Shown here in pieces: positions 47,883 through 59,700 of a DNA stretch of 64,000 bases. How positions within the stretch are numbered: the first letter of the stretch is position 1; each line of letters starts with the position of its first letter. Source of the DNA: Silene conica (lineage: Eukaryota > Streptophyta > Magnoliopsida > Caryophyllales > Caryophyllaceae). A program made the position numbers and the translations under genes. The notes under the pieces were generated by a model. It saw only the letters and a program-made list of their open reading frames with translations, did not search any database and was not told the origin of the DNA. Where the stretch lies: the NCBI GenBank assembly GCA_029255685.2, contig CM055315.2, forward strand, positions 50,249,358 through 50,313,357. Reading direction: 5' to 3'.

Positions 47883-50800
47883 ATGCCAAGTGCCAAGCTA
47901 GCACGTGAATCCTGGCTAAAGGCCTTCATGGACTCCATGAATCAGTCAACTAGACTGAGGAATGATGGGTCAAACTTCTCTGACTGGGAGGCAGCACTAC
48001 GGAATGCTGCCATTGCTGACGGAAAGCTTAAGTATTTAACTGAGCCCATTCCGGCACACCCAGGAACTGGAGCTAGAGCCAAGGAAATTCGCGCCCATAG
48101 CGATTTCGTTATGGAAGCGGGTGCGATAAAAAACGTACTCATCTATGCAATGGAATCAAATTTGCAAAGACGCTTCATATCCCATGGTGCAAACAAGATT
48201 TTCACCACGCTCTCCAACGAATTCTCCAAGGCTCCGAGAATCGTTTCTTATGAGCATACCTGTCGCTTCTTTGAGGCGAAACTCCAGAAGGGCCAAGCTG
48301 TTAGCCCACATATTCTCAACATGATTGAGAATATCGAAAAACTGGAGACCCTAAACTGCAAGATCAGTGAGAACATAATCGTTGATCGTATGCTTCATTC
48401 GCTTCATGATGGGTTCGCCCTCTTTAGGGCCAACTACTACATGAACGACATGAAGAAGACTCCTCATGAGCTCCACTCCCTTCTCGTACAGACTGAGAAG
48501 GATCTGAAATTGAGTGGGAGCATGAAGCAGGATGTTCTCATGATCTCCAGTAAGGGAAAGGGTAAAGGGAAGGCTAAAGCTCAGGGCGACCTAGCAGTAG
48601 GTAAGCCCAGGTTCAAGAAACCAGGATTTACTAAGAGTGGGCCAGGTGAGTCGAGCAACTCACAGGGCAAGATAAAGAGCAAGGATACAAGCATGGAATG
48701 TCACCATTGCCACAAGACTGGACATTGGAGGCGCTCATGCCCCGTGTATCGCGAGGACATTAAGGCAGGTCGTGTTACTCCTGTTGGTATGTCTTCTTCT
48801 TTTATTCACATGATTGAGATTAACCATGCAAGTTGCGGAACTTGGGTACTTGATACTGGTTGTGGTTCTCATCTATGTAATCATGTGCAGGGCCTCCGAA
48901 ACCAAGAACCCCTAATCAAGGGTGAGGTGGACCTGCGTGTCGGGAATGGAGCACGCGTTGCTGCAGTCTCGAAGGAAACATACGTGATCCAGCTTCCAAG
49001 TGGATTCGAGTTATTTTTATATAACTGTTATTATGTTCCTAGTTTGTCCAAAAACATTATTTCAGTTTCTGCACTTGACAAACTCGGCTTTTCATTTGTA
49101 ATAGAGAATAATAGCTGTATTTTCTCCTTACACAATATGATTTATGGCAAGGCAGTTTCCATGAATGGAATTTATGTTTTAGATCAAACTACCGAGATAT
49201 TACATGTGAATAACAAGAGATTAAAGGTAGGTGACAAAGATCAAACTTACCTATGGCATTGTCGTATGGGACACATAAATGAGAAACGCGTAAAACAGCT
49301 CATACAGAATGGAGCTATATCGCCCTTTGATTTCGAATCATATGGCACGTGTGAATCATGTCTCATCGGCAAGATGACTTGTATTTCCTTCAAAGGTGTT
49401 GGAATGCGCGTTGCCGACCTATTAGGACTCATACATACGGACGTATGTGGCCCTATGTCGATCAACGCACGAGAAGGCTATAGGTATTTCATCACTTTCA
49501 CGGATGATTTGAGTAGATATGGCTATGTCTACTTGATGAAACATAAAAGTGAATCCTTTGACAAGTTCAAAGAATACCAGAATCGGGTACAGAACCAGCT
49601 GGGTAGAAAGATTAAAGCACTACGTTCGGATCGTGGTGGTGAGTATCTTTCACACGAATTTGATCAACACCTTAAAGACTGTGGCATCGTGCTACAGTTG
49701 ACTCCACCTGGAACACCACAATTAAATGGTGTGTCCGAACGGAGAAATAGAACTCTACTCGATATGGTTCGATCCATGATGAGTCACACCGTTGTGCCTG
49801 ATTCATTGTGGGGCTATGCTCTTTTGTCGGCCGCTCTAATACTTAACCGAAGTCCGTCTAAAGCTGTTGACAAGACTCCATACGAATTATGGAAGGGAAC
49901 GGTCCCTAACTTGTCCTTTATTCGGGTTTGGGGCTGCGAGGCTTATGTCAAGTGGAGACACGAGGATAAGCTCGGCCTGCGATCGGTCAAGACATACTTT
50001 ATAGGCTATCCAAAGGGAACTTTTGGTCATTACTTCTACTCGCCTACCGAACAACGTGTTTTTGTTGCGGCTAGTGCGACGTTCTTAGAGAAAGAATTTC
50101 TCGAGAACAAGTCGAGTAATAGAACCTTCGAGTTATCGGAGGTTCAAGAACCAATTACCGAGCAACCATTGGAGGAAACAGTTCCTTCAACCGAGGCTGC
50201 GGTAGATATTCCTGAGGAACCTAGGAGGTCGGGAAGAGTCTCTATTCCTCCGGACAGATACATTGGTATGGTCGAGGAACATGATACAGATGACGTCTTA
50301 CTCCTAGAGGGTAACGAACCCACAACCTATAAAGGTGCCATGACCAGTTCTGACTCAAAGCTATGGCTAGAAGCCATGCAATTCGAGATGGACTCCATGT
50401 ATGAGAACAACGTGTGGGATCTTGTGGACCTACCTGCAAAGGTACGTCCCCTTCAATGCAAATGGCTTTACAAAATAAAGCATGCCGTGGAAGGACAACA
50501 AGATATCCACAAGGCAAGACTAGTTGCTAAAGGTTTCACTCAGGTGTCAGGCTTGCACTATGATGAGATCTTTGCACCCGTAGTCATGCTACGTTCCATT
50601 CAGATTATCTTAGCGATCGCCGCATTTCATAATTATGAAATATGGCAAATGGACGTTAAAACCGCCTTCTTAAACGGTTATTTGGAGGAAGAGTTGTACA
50701 TGGTACAACCCGAGGGTTTTATCGATCCAGCACATCCTAAGAAAGTTTGCAAGCTTAAGCGTTCCATCTATGGACATAAGCAAGCATCGCGGAGTTGGAA

Positions 50801-51893
50801 TCATCGCTTCGACCAAGTGATAAAAGAGAATGGGTTCATTCGATCAGTCGAGGAACCATGCCTCTATATCAAGTCGAGTGGGAGCAAGATTGTATTCCTA
50901 GTACTGTATGTCGATGACATACTCTTGATTGGGAATGACATACCTCTCTTATCTTCGGTTAAAGCATGGTTGAAAAACCACTTCCAGATGAAAGATCTGG
51001 GAGAGGCACAAAGAATTTTGGGCATCCGTATCTACAGGGATAGATCACGACGGATGTTGTCTCTCAGTCAGGAGTCTTATAGAGATAAGATTCTAGAGAG
51101 ATTCAGCATGACGAACTCCAAGAAAGGGTTCCTTCCTATGACTCTTGGGCTTCACTTGAGCAAGACTCAAGAAGCTAAGTCATTGGAAGAGAAAGAGCGC
51201 ATGAGTCGGATTCCTTATGCTTCGGCAATAGGATCGATCATGTATGCCATGATATGCATACGTCCTGACGTTGCATATGCATTGAGTATGACAAGTCGAT
51301 TCCAAGCTCATCCAGGTGAACAACACTGGATGGCCGTGAAAAACATTCTTAAGTACCTACGGAGGACTAAATATTGGGGATTGACTTACGGAGGCGACTC
51401 GACGCTCTGCGCCACGGGTTACGCAGATGCTAGCTTCCAAACGGATCGAGATGACTCGAAATCTCAGTCTGGATTCGTTTTTAATCTTAATGGCGCTACT
51501 GTCAGCTGGAAAAGTTCTAAACAGAGTGTTACAGCAGATTCTACGACTGAGTCCGAGTACTATGCCGCCTCGGAAGCAGCTAAGGAAGCAATATGGATGC
51601 GTCAATTCTTACAAGGACTCTCGGTAGTGCCTAGTTCGAATGACCCAATCACCGTTTATTGTGACAATAGCGGTGCCATCTTCCAAGCTAAGGAGCATAA
51701 GTCTAGCAGCAAGGCTAGACATGTACAACGGAAAGCTCATCTAATCAGAGATTACGTGGAGCAAAAGGAGATATTCATTGATAAGATAGCTACGGATGAC
51801 AACATAGTTGATCCTCTCACAAAAGCATTACCACGTGATAAGCATGAAGGGCACATTCATTCCATGGGAATTGGATGTGTTCCTAAGTTGTAG
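47883..51893 (+). CDS. intact Ty1/copia gag-pol polyprotein (1336 aa)
   Basis: One frame without stops. N-terminal gag (RNDGSNFSDWEAALR near residue 26), lysine/glycine-rich linker, zinc knuckle CHHCHKTGHWRRSC (about 273-286), aspartic protease DTGCGSHLC (about 322), integrase zinc finger (H near 458 to CESC) and core with HTDVCGP (about 518), SDRGGEY and SERRNRT, reverse transcriptase with YVDDILL (about 1008), RNase H with TADSTTESEYYA (about 1217), C-terminus VPKL. Copy C starts six codons earlier (MAGEDP); in D that ATG is lost and the first in-frame Met is the one chosen here. One unusual residue is IYGHKQA where relatives have IYGLKQA. It could supply proteins to the whole family. Confidence 0.92.
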   Translation: MPSAKLARESWLKAFMDSMNQSTRLRNDGSNFSDWEAALRNAAIADGKLKYLTEPIPAHPGTGARAKEIRAHSDFVMEAGAIKNVLIYAMESNLQRRFISHGANKIFTTLSNEFSKAPRIVSYEHTCRFFEAKLQKGQAVSPHILNMIENIEKLETLNCKISENIIVDRMLHSLHDGFALFRANYYMNDMKKTPHELHSLLVQTEKDLKLSGSMKQDVLMISSKGKGKGKAKAQGDLAVGKPRFKKPGFTKSGPGESSNSQGKIKSKDTSMECHHCHKTGHWRRSCPVYREDIKAGRVTPVGMSSSFIHMIEINHASCGTWVLDTGCGSHLCNHVQGLRNQEPLIKGEVDLRVGNGARVAAVSKETYVIQLPSGFELFLYNCYYVPSLSKNIISVSALDKLGFSFVIENNSCIFSLHNMIYGKAVSMNGIYVLDQTTEILHVNNKRLKVGDKDQTYLWHCRMGHINEKRVKQLIQNGAISPFDFESYGTCESCLIGKMTCISFKGVGMRVADLLGLIHTDVCGPMSINAREGYRYFITFTDDLSRYGYVYLMKHKSESFDKFKEYQNRVQNQLGRKIKALRSDRGGEYLSHEFDQHLKDCGIVLQLTPPGTPQLNGVSERRNRTLLDMVRSMMSHTVVPDSLWGYALLSAALILNRSPSKAVDKTPYELWKGTVPNLSFIRVWGCEAYVKWRHEDKLGLRSVKTYFIGYPKGTFGHYFYSPTEQRVFVAASATFLEKEFLENKSSNRTFELSEVQEPITEQPLEETVPSTEAAVDIPEEPRRSGRVSIPPDRYIGMVEEHDTDDVLLLEGNEPTTYKGAMTSSDSKLWLEAMQFEMDSMYENNVWDLVDLPAKVRPLQCKWLYKIKHAVEGQQDIHKARLVAKGFTQVSGLHYDEIFAPVVMLRSIQIILAIAAFHNYEIWQMDVKTAFLNGYLEEELYMVQPEGFIDPAHPKKVCKLKRSIYGHKQASRSWNHRFDQVIKENGFIRSVEEPCLYIKSSGSKIVFLVLYVDDILLIGNDIPLLSSVKAWLKNHFQMKDLGEAQRILGIRIYRDRSRRMLSLSQESYRDKILERFSMTNSKKGFLPMTLGLHLSKTQEAKSLEEKERMSRIPYASAIGSIMYAMICIRPDVAYALSMTSRFQAHPGEQHWMAVKNILKYLRRTKYWGLTYGGDSTLCATGYADASFQTDRDDSKSQSGFVFNLNGATVSWKSSKQSVTADSTTESEYYAASEAAKEAIWMRQFLQGLSVVPSSNDPITVYCDNSGAIFQAKEHKSSSKARHVQRKAHLIRDYVEQKEIFIDKIATDDNIVDPLTKALPRDKHEGHIHSMGIGCVPKL

Positions 51894-52143
51894 TACTCTT
51901 TTATGAATTCATGTAATAATTCATTTTCTCGTGTACTCTATTCAACCTTATTGTTATGATATAAAATGTTTTGTTTCTCATGTGGAATTGTACGCCAATT
52001 TTGAACACCACAAAGTGAACTGATTAACATTACATCGTTTTGGTCCTTGATTACCCACTTGAGCTGATAACTCAGGTAATCATTTTGTGACGTTGGTTGA
52101 TGGTGGGTTCAACGAGCCATAAGTCACGCGGCTGACTGACCAA

Positions 52144-52356
52144 TCACAAAGGCGAGTTATACGGATATCTCGTAGGACACCCCGTGATAATGTTATGGAG
52201 TCCTAAATGTTTTATAACATTGGGTGCCTGGTCGTGGATAGGACCTCCATAGTGTTCCTTAGAGTCGAGTCTTTTGACCTTCAACTGTCTCTTGAGATTA
52301 AGACAGATTTTGGGTAACTTTGGTTTCTTTCCCACGGTCACCGTAACAGGGGCCAA
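52144..52356 (-). other. antisense ORF (70 aa) in the post-pol spacer, copy D
   Basis: Counterpart of the frame at 7367-7579. A second antisense frame of 95 codons (52443-52730) lies between it and the LTR and has counterparts in B (6993-7280) and C (16273-16560). Neither matches a family I know. Confidence 0.3.
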
Positions 52357-52659
52357 GAGGATTTTTTCTGGGTTATTTCATGCTGCGCGATATCGGCAGG
52401 ATTCGAGTTGAGGGAAATATCCAAACCCTTATCAGGATTTTATCATTTCTCAGGGCCACTCGAGGAGTAGTAACTGAAATGCATGGCCATGCTCGAATAC
52501 AGATTCGTTTTATCAGTTAAGTTACTCTCTAGTCGGTGAAACCACTCTTGATACAGATCGCTTGTGAGATACGACCTTTGCGAATGCGGATTTGCAAATT
52601 GTCTTACATTGAGTGGGAGAAATTTTAAAAGGATATGAGAATCGGTTATCGCACCTACA

Positions 52660-52773
52660 CTTGTACGGACAAGTGGGAGTTTGTTGGAGCTTGTGTCCTC
52701 CACATGTAGTGTGATAACGTCATTGAACATACCCTTGTACGGACAAGTGGGAGATTGTTGGGGCTGGTGTCCT
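52660..52773 (+). repeat. duplicated purine tract / LTR-edge motif, copy D
   Basis: The phrase cttgtacggacaagtgggag followed by (t/a)ttgttgg(a/g)gct(t/g)gtgtcc occurs at 52660 and again 74 bp later at 52734. Only the second precedes the real LTR. Same arrangement in copies B and C. Confidence 0.85.
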
Positions 52774-53754
52774 TGACAATTAAGTACAATGACTTATTAA
52801 ATCTCTTTAAGGATCACAAGGGCATACTTCTGTATTATTACCAGTTGATCCACGTTTATCAATAACGGTTGGCTTGCTAGATAAGTTTGACGTTATTGTC
52901 ATACGGATGGCGGTGGTCAACTGGTCCCTATACGTCACACCTATAGGACACGTTTGAGAGATGTGAAGGTATGAAAATACAGTCACATTTATGCCGGATA
53001 TGACTAAACAGTTAGTCAGAGGTGTTGACTATTAAATTAGTCAATAAGATGTTGAGATTATTATTTAATACGGATTAAATAATTTTAGCTAATACGGATT
53101 ACATGATTAATTCGTAAATTAAATATAAACGGTTATATTTAATTAAATATTGTATTCGCGTATTAATATAAACAGTTATATTAATTTGGGTAATTATACA
53201 ATATCGTATTTTGTCAGACCATTATTAATATATCGACTGTATTAATATCTGATAACATGTTACGATTTATAATTAAAAATACCGCGAACAACTTAAAGCT
53301 AAATGGGTCGAATCACGCATTGGAATAAGGTAAGAGTGGAAAGCCCACTCCTACCCAACATCCAATTTCGGCCGACCTAGAGACTACATAAGGAGAGTCC
53401 TTCTCCTTATGTCAGTTACTCTTGTTGCACTGTTTAACAAATCTCAAAAGAAAATTAGGGTTTGAGAGCATTCTTCTCCCATAACCCAGATCTCACATCT
53501 AAAACTCAAAAGGCTCTCCCAATATTGCAAGGCAGTTGGAGAGGATTTCTAGCACACGCGGCCACGTCTCATTCTAAGTCTTGGGTGCAAGTTATAGGAG
53601 GGAATTTGTGTTAATTCCTGTTCTTAGGCCTTTTGCGCAAGGACTAAAGGTTGTACCTCTTTTCTTATCTTTTTAATCTTATGACCATATTCACGATTGT
53701 ATTTTTCATTATAATCCTGCAAGTTTAGGGCGAATACGCATTTTATTCCCCACA
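52756..53754 (+). repeat. 3' LTR of copia D
   Basis: 999 bp, six differences from the 5' LTR; preceded by the purine tract caagtgggagat. Confidence 0.96.
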
Positions 53755-56025
53755 GCCACTACTTTGTCAACATCTTGAAATGTCCCTACTTTCCCCTTGT
53801 CCTTTTCAAGTTTTGTTGTCTATCATAACATAATAAGAGTAGATAAAACTACCAATATGCAACATTGCAACTAATTTAACCGTAGCATCGGAATCTATAA
53901 ATAAATATAATTGAACTTATTAACTACCTTCTTTTGAACCGTATTATTGTCGGACTCTTTAGTATCTTTCGACTTGGCTTTTCTCTTTCGAGCCTTTTCT
54001 TCTTTATTGACCTTATAAAAATAATAATATTTGAACAAAATCAGTGGCAACTAAAGATTAAACCTACATAACTTACTTATGATTAACATACTTTATTACT
54101 AATCGAGAATTAACAATCACTTATTACCTCGTCTTCACCTAACAAAATCAAGGTCTTAGGCCATTGTGCAAAACTCCCTTCCGCTTCTCCAACCCTACTA
54201 AATCCATTCCATGGACATGGTAGTTGTGCACCAACTTTAATAACTTTATCGATGGACACATGGGCGTTCTGCATGATCAATGGTGTGTTGTGTACATTTA
54301 AGCCTTCAACCCATGGTGAAACCATCCCGTGAGCAACAACAGTCACTTCTCCGTCTTCAATGATTGCAAGTCGACAAGGAATTCTCTCCTAAGACATTGG
54401 CATAATACGGTTAAAAGTTAGTTAAATTGTTAAATTGTTAAATTGTGAAATTTGGTGCAAAAATGTCGGAACTTATTACCTTTAATTCGATGAATCGGTC
54501 ACTTTGATGGGCTGAATGACAACTACTATGACCATGTTCATCAGGAGAGTGGTTCTTTGGCAAATTCTCAAAACTGGCCTCAGATAACACTTTACCACGA
54601 TTTCTCATAGCTTCAGCTACCTTATGTTCAATCACTGAACTATTTGCTCCAGAGCTTCATTTTTTGCCTTCTCAATAAGCAACTTGATTTCTTCATCCGT
54701 ATACCGCTTTCCATGATTATCTCGACTCCGTGGTTTTCCAAAATAAGTTTGGAGACCAACAGAGCCACCAACTCCTCTCGTCCTACCATTGTGCTCTGGT
54801 TTCCCTAATGCTTTCACCAACGCATCCTCAAATCTGGAAGGAACAAACTCCCCATTTTCCTCCTTTTGCTTCCAAGTCTCCTGTTATAAAGGAAAAATGA
54901 TACAATGCAATAATAATAAATTACTAAATTGATAAGAAAACATATTAATTACTTTGTATTTGTTTAGAATGAACTTACATATTCATCAATAACTTTTTGC
55001 AACTTTGTGGAGGTTGAGCACTAGAACTACTTGGCGGGGTATGTGCTTTGATCCAAACATAGCCTCGATCACTAAGACGTTCCACTACCGATTGCTGGGT
55101 AAGAGAGGGTTCTTGATTAGGTAGATGCTCTGTCTCTTTCTCAAGTTCTTCTACATACCATTTATCTTGCTTGCCTAAATACCCGGCTCTACCCAAAAAA
55201 TGTGGATGTACATTATGCTTCTGTGCATTTTGAGCCTTTTTCCTCTTCTCCTATAATAGAAACTCTCAAATACGTCACTGATCAAATCTATCAATGAAGC
55301 ATAAAAATAAAAATGCCTATACTTATTAATCAATTATGATTAAAGAATGACGCACACTAACCAAGTGTGCAGGACTCGTGCGCTGCTTAACAAATTCATC
55401 CCAATCCTCTTGCGTGAGTTGTTTGTACTTTTCAACTGGACTTTTAATAGTGATTTCTCCATCATCAGTCTTTTCTTCTTCGTCGTCAGACTTTTCTTCT
55501 TCGTCATCAGACTTCTCTTTAGGGAAAATGTAGGTATTTGTCATCTTCGTCTTCCAATCCTTAAATCTATTACGCAGAATCCTTAAAATTAACTTTTCTT
55601 TGTCGTTCTCGAGATTCCATGTTTTCTGGGGAAAAAAATATAAATATAAGAAAACATCTAATATTAATATTTTAAATCAAATTATCATAATGCTAGTAAT
55701 TTCCTACCTTCGCACAACACCACATTGTACTTTTCTCGCCATCTGTTACATCATCCCAACTTTTAGTGATCCTAATATTTCGCGCCAACTTTCCCATATC
55801 AGAACGAAATGTCTTCAACCACCGTCCGTAAGCCTGACCACGCTTATTAAACTCAATATGTAGTACCTCTTTTTTATCACTTTTTGCTTGGTTTGCTACC
55901 GTTTCAGTACCACTAAGAATCTCTTCAAATGTTTTACCCGTTGCCGGACCCCTTGTCTTCTTTTTTGGTTGCGAATCTTTATCTCCTTTATCTCCTTTAT
56001 CTCCATCTTTATCTCCTTTACCCAT

Positions 56026-56710
56026 TTTGTAACAGTAACAAACAAATAGATGAGTAACAAACAAATAGAATATTTTCAGAGTCAACATACCAATTAGCAT
56101 TAAACAGTTAGAAGCTATCCCGTGTGGAGTGGCGTGTGCTAGTATGTTTTAAACAAGATTCAGAACAGCCATGATTATTATTCCCACCACCATAATCAGA
56201 CAATAAACTTGATCTACAAAGAGGACAAGTTGAGTGAGAAAGAAGTCAAGTATCAATAATAATAATCTGGGTCTCTTTGTGTTGGCCTTAATAATAATCT
56301 TACAAGTAAATGCAGTAATCCTGAAATAAAGAAGATTATGGCTAAGATTACTATGATTAGTAGTAAGACCATTTTGGAAGGTAGATTACTTGTATAGTTT
56401 TACAAACTCATAAAAAGAGATGAAGAATATAACCTGTTATAATCTCATAATGCTAATTGGTATGTAGTGTATGTACACAAAAAAACAACCAATCCAAGAC
56501 GTATATACACCAACATACATCATATCGGCGATATTAGAATGAAACTCGCATTTCATCAAAACAAAATAAGAAAAGCAAAATAAACAAAGAAGCAGATTAA
56601 AATAAAAGTAAAAAGTGTCTATGTAGAGGTAAAAGTTTCCAATGAATGACATAATCGTCTACTAACTAGTTCAAAAATCAGCCAAGGATGTAATCTGGTA
56701 TTTGAATTAA
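56026..56710. other. spacer between the two CACTA genes
   Basis: AT-rich, no supported gene or RNA. It would hold the promoter and 5' UTR of the second gene (starting at 56025, minus) and the 3' end of TNP2. Confidence 0.4.
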
Positions 56711-59700
56711 TCAAACCATAATCCCCTCATTGTGGTCATTTCGCATATAGACTTCGTCCCGTAGTACTTGCACATTTTGGCAAATGGTCGAAAAAGGAGA
56801 AAGTTCATCAACTTCATCATACTCTTCTTCATCAACAACACCATCTACACCAAGAATGCATCTTTTACCATTACGGACAACTGCCCGTTTCTTGTCTAAG
56901 GGATCCTCAACATAGAAAATTTTTTTTGCTTGAGATGCTAGAATATAGAGGTCATTTTTGTGACCTACAAAATTGAAATCTACTAAGGTGAAACCCATAT
57001 CATCAACATTAACTCCCTTGTCACAATCGACCCACTTACATCGAAATAAGGGTACTGAAAAGTCATGATAATCAAGCTCCCATATGTCTTCAATTACCCC
57101 ATAGTAAGGCTTTCTTATATCTACAGGTTATTTACCCTTTCCTACATATTCAACTGATGATGCCACAACTGTAACACCGCTATTTTGCATCGTACTTTTC
57201 GCATCCTGACGACTTGTGTAAAAGCAAAACCCATTAATATCATACCCCTCATAAGATATGATGGTGAGCATAGGACCATATGCTAACCATCTTAAGTTCT
57301 CACTTAGGTTAAGTGTTGTGTTTGACAACTCTCTCATCACCTTCTCTTTAAACCAGTGTACAAATGTCCGATTGTGTTCACTTACCACCCAACCTTCACG
57401 TTTATTTGGATTTTGACTTTTGATGAAGGCAATATGATCAACTAAATATGGATGAACTTCAGTCATGTGTTGCAAAACATACATATGTGCCTTATCAAAA
57501 CAATCACGGTCAACTGTAGTAAACGTTTTCCCCAAAGTACCATTCCCTTGTAGTTGTCCCTCATGCCTAGAGGTAGGGAGTCCGATATATTGCACAGTGG
57601 TCAAGTAATCTTGGCAGAACCCAAGTGTCTCACAAGCAACAGTCGCTTCAACAATACTAGCCTCGGGTCGATACCGATTCTTCACTCGCCTCTTATACGT
57701 CCCCATCTCTCGCTCCATAGCCCACATGTTTCTGAGGAACACCGAGCCACACAGTTTAATTTCTCTAACCAAATGGATGATTAAGTGAACCATAATGTCA
57801 AAAAAACTGATGGGAAAGTACATTTCAAGTTCGCAAAGTGTCCAAATGATATCAGCTTGTAGCTTATCTAAAGATTCCGGATCAATGTCTTTAGCATTAA
57901 TTGCACTAAAGAATATGCAAAGCTTAGTGATCTCTTGTCTAACATGTTTAGGTAAACCGGACCGAATAGCCACAGGGAGAAGTTGTGTCAACAGAACATG
58001 ACAATCATGAGATTTTAGTCCCACTAACTTCAGATCTTTTAATGACACAAGACGACTTATGTTGGAAGAATATCCATGCGGTACCTTCATACCCTTTAAA
58101 GACTCGCACAATGCCACCTTCTCCTCCTTCGATAAAGTTGTGGAAGTTGGGGGTAGGTAAGTACGGTTCCCCCTTTCAACTGGTTCTACCTCGACACGCC
58201 CCCTAGCAACCATGTCATATCTAGCTTTGACCCCATCCTTGGTCTTATTAGGCATGTTCAGCAAAGTGTCAATGATACTATCAAACACATTCTTCTCTAC
58301 GTGCATGACATCAATACAATGCCTAACCGATAAGTGCTCCCAATATGGTAGGTCCCAAAAGATGGACCTCTTTGTGTGGTACACCCCATCGATCTGGTGG
58401 AGGTTTGTACGGTTTTCCAAATTTTGTGCTGATATTCATAACTCGTTTGTGATAGTCTTCTCCGCTCAAAAATAAAGGAGGTGGTCGGTGCTCAGTTCTT
58501 CCATAGAGTGCCTTCTTTCTCTTACGATATGGATGATTTTCGGGAAGAAATCGACGACTACCCGTGTATACATATTTCCCACAATTCTCCAGCCATTCAG
58601 ATTCAGTGTCATCACAAAAAACGGGGCACCCCTTGGCAGTCTTCAGCCTATAACCAGAAAGGTTTCCATAAGCTGGGAAATCATTAATTGTACAATATAG
58701 CATAGCACGCATTTGAAAGTGTGAGCCGGTAGCTGCATCAAACACCCTCACACCAACATTCCATAACAATTTCAAGTCTTCTATTAGTAGCGCCAAATAT
58801 ACGTCTATGTCATTACCAGGTTGTTTAGGACCCGATATTAGGAGCGTAAGTAAAATATATTTACTCTTTGTTGTAAGCCAAGGAGGCAGATTGTAAATTA
58901 TTAGCATTACTGGCCAACTGCTATGTTGGGTACTAAGAGTCCCAAAAGGATTAATTCCATCAGTACAAAGCCCTAGTCTTAAATTCCTAGGCTCTCCACC
59001 AAATTCAGGAAAGGTTCCATCAATTGTTCTCCATTGGGGTGCATCTGCCACATGTCGTAGTTTACCATCTTTATTTCTCTCTTCGTGGCGCCACACCAAA
59101 TAGTTTGCATCCTTTGGATTTGCAAAAAACCTCATTAACCTCGGTATAATTGGCAAATACCATAAGACCTTAACTGGGCTCCCTTTCTTCTTATCGCTAG
59201 CATGGTTGACTTTGTACCTCGCTGCTTTATATCGTGGACACTTATCTAAGTCACTATATTCTTTCCAGAACAAAATGCAGTCATTTGGGCAGGCATGGAT
59301 TTTTTGGTAACTCTTAGCCAGTGGACACAATACTTTCTTACATCGATAAGTATTAGATGGAAGCTCATTATCTTCTGGCAACATTTCTGATAAAAGTTGC
59401 ACTAAAGCGGTAAAACTCTTATCACTCCATCCATTCGCCGCTTTTAAGGTATACAACTTCAACACAGCTGATAAACGGGTGAATTTGGAGCAACCCGGAT
59501 ATAATGGTTTCTTAGAATCATCAACTAGCACCTGGAACATTTCTGGACTATCTATGAAATCTTTTTCTAAATCATCCATCATTCTATCAATATTCTCGCC
59601 CTCTACGTTGTTTTCCTTATCATGACTATCATCGTTATCATTGCCAATGTTATTAAAATCAAAACCATGAATCTCAAATTCATCCACATTGTCAAACTTG

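Larger units (their letters stand above)
45202..53754 (+). mobile_element. Ty1/copia family 1, copy D: complete 8553-bp element
   Basis: Identical-length LTRs (999 bp) at 45202-46200 and 52756-53754, PBS, leader, one open gag-pol frame, purine tract, and TSD gccac at 45197-45201 and 53755-53759. I count six LTR differences (0.6%). With a commonly used plant rate of 1.3e-8 per site per year that is roughly 0.2 million years. It interrupts an exon of the CACTA second gene. The only complete copy here and the reference for copies A-C. RT sequence and size fit the Tork/Angela group, but I cannot place it exactly. Confidence 0.96.
43552..56025 (-). pseudogene. CACTA second gene: multi-exon protein with C-terminal Ulp1-like (C48) protease domain, interrupted by copia D
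   Basis: Exons inferred from frame and GT/AG borders, minus strand: 56025-55708 (MGKGDKDGDKGDKG start), 55625-55362 (acidic DDEEE repeats, then WDEFVKQR), 55250-54979 (GRAGYLGKQDKWYVEELEKE), 54880-54480 (ALGKPEHNGRTRGVGGS), 54388-54128 (PCRLAIIEDGEVTVVAHG). Two short lysine-rich exons follow (near 54014 and 53822), then after copia D further exons down to about 43552. The C-terminal part has HWMLVVI, MYILDSRRRD and CPQQPGDYECGYYVMKWM, the His, Asp, Gln/Cys pattern of Ulp1-type cysteine proteases. Exon 4 needs a one-base shift near 54632. Copia D sits in an exon, so no normal product is expected. The N-terminal exons resemble plant CACTA ORFs of the Transposase_24 kind. Confidence 0.7.

Noticed and set aside
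55326..55544. Acidic 72-codon frame as a stand-alone gene
   Set aside because: It is one exon of the CACTA second gene, flanked by proper splice borders.
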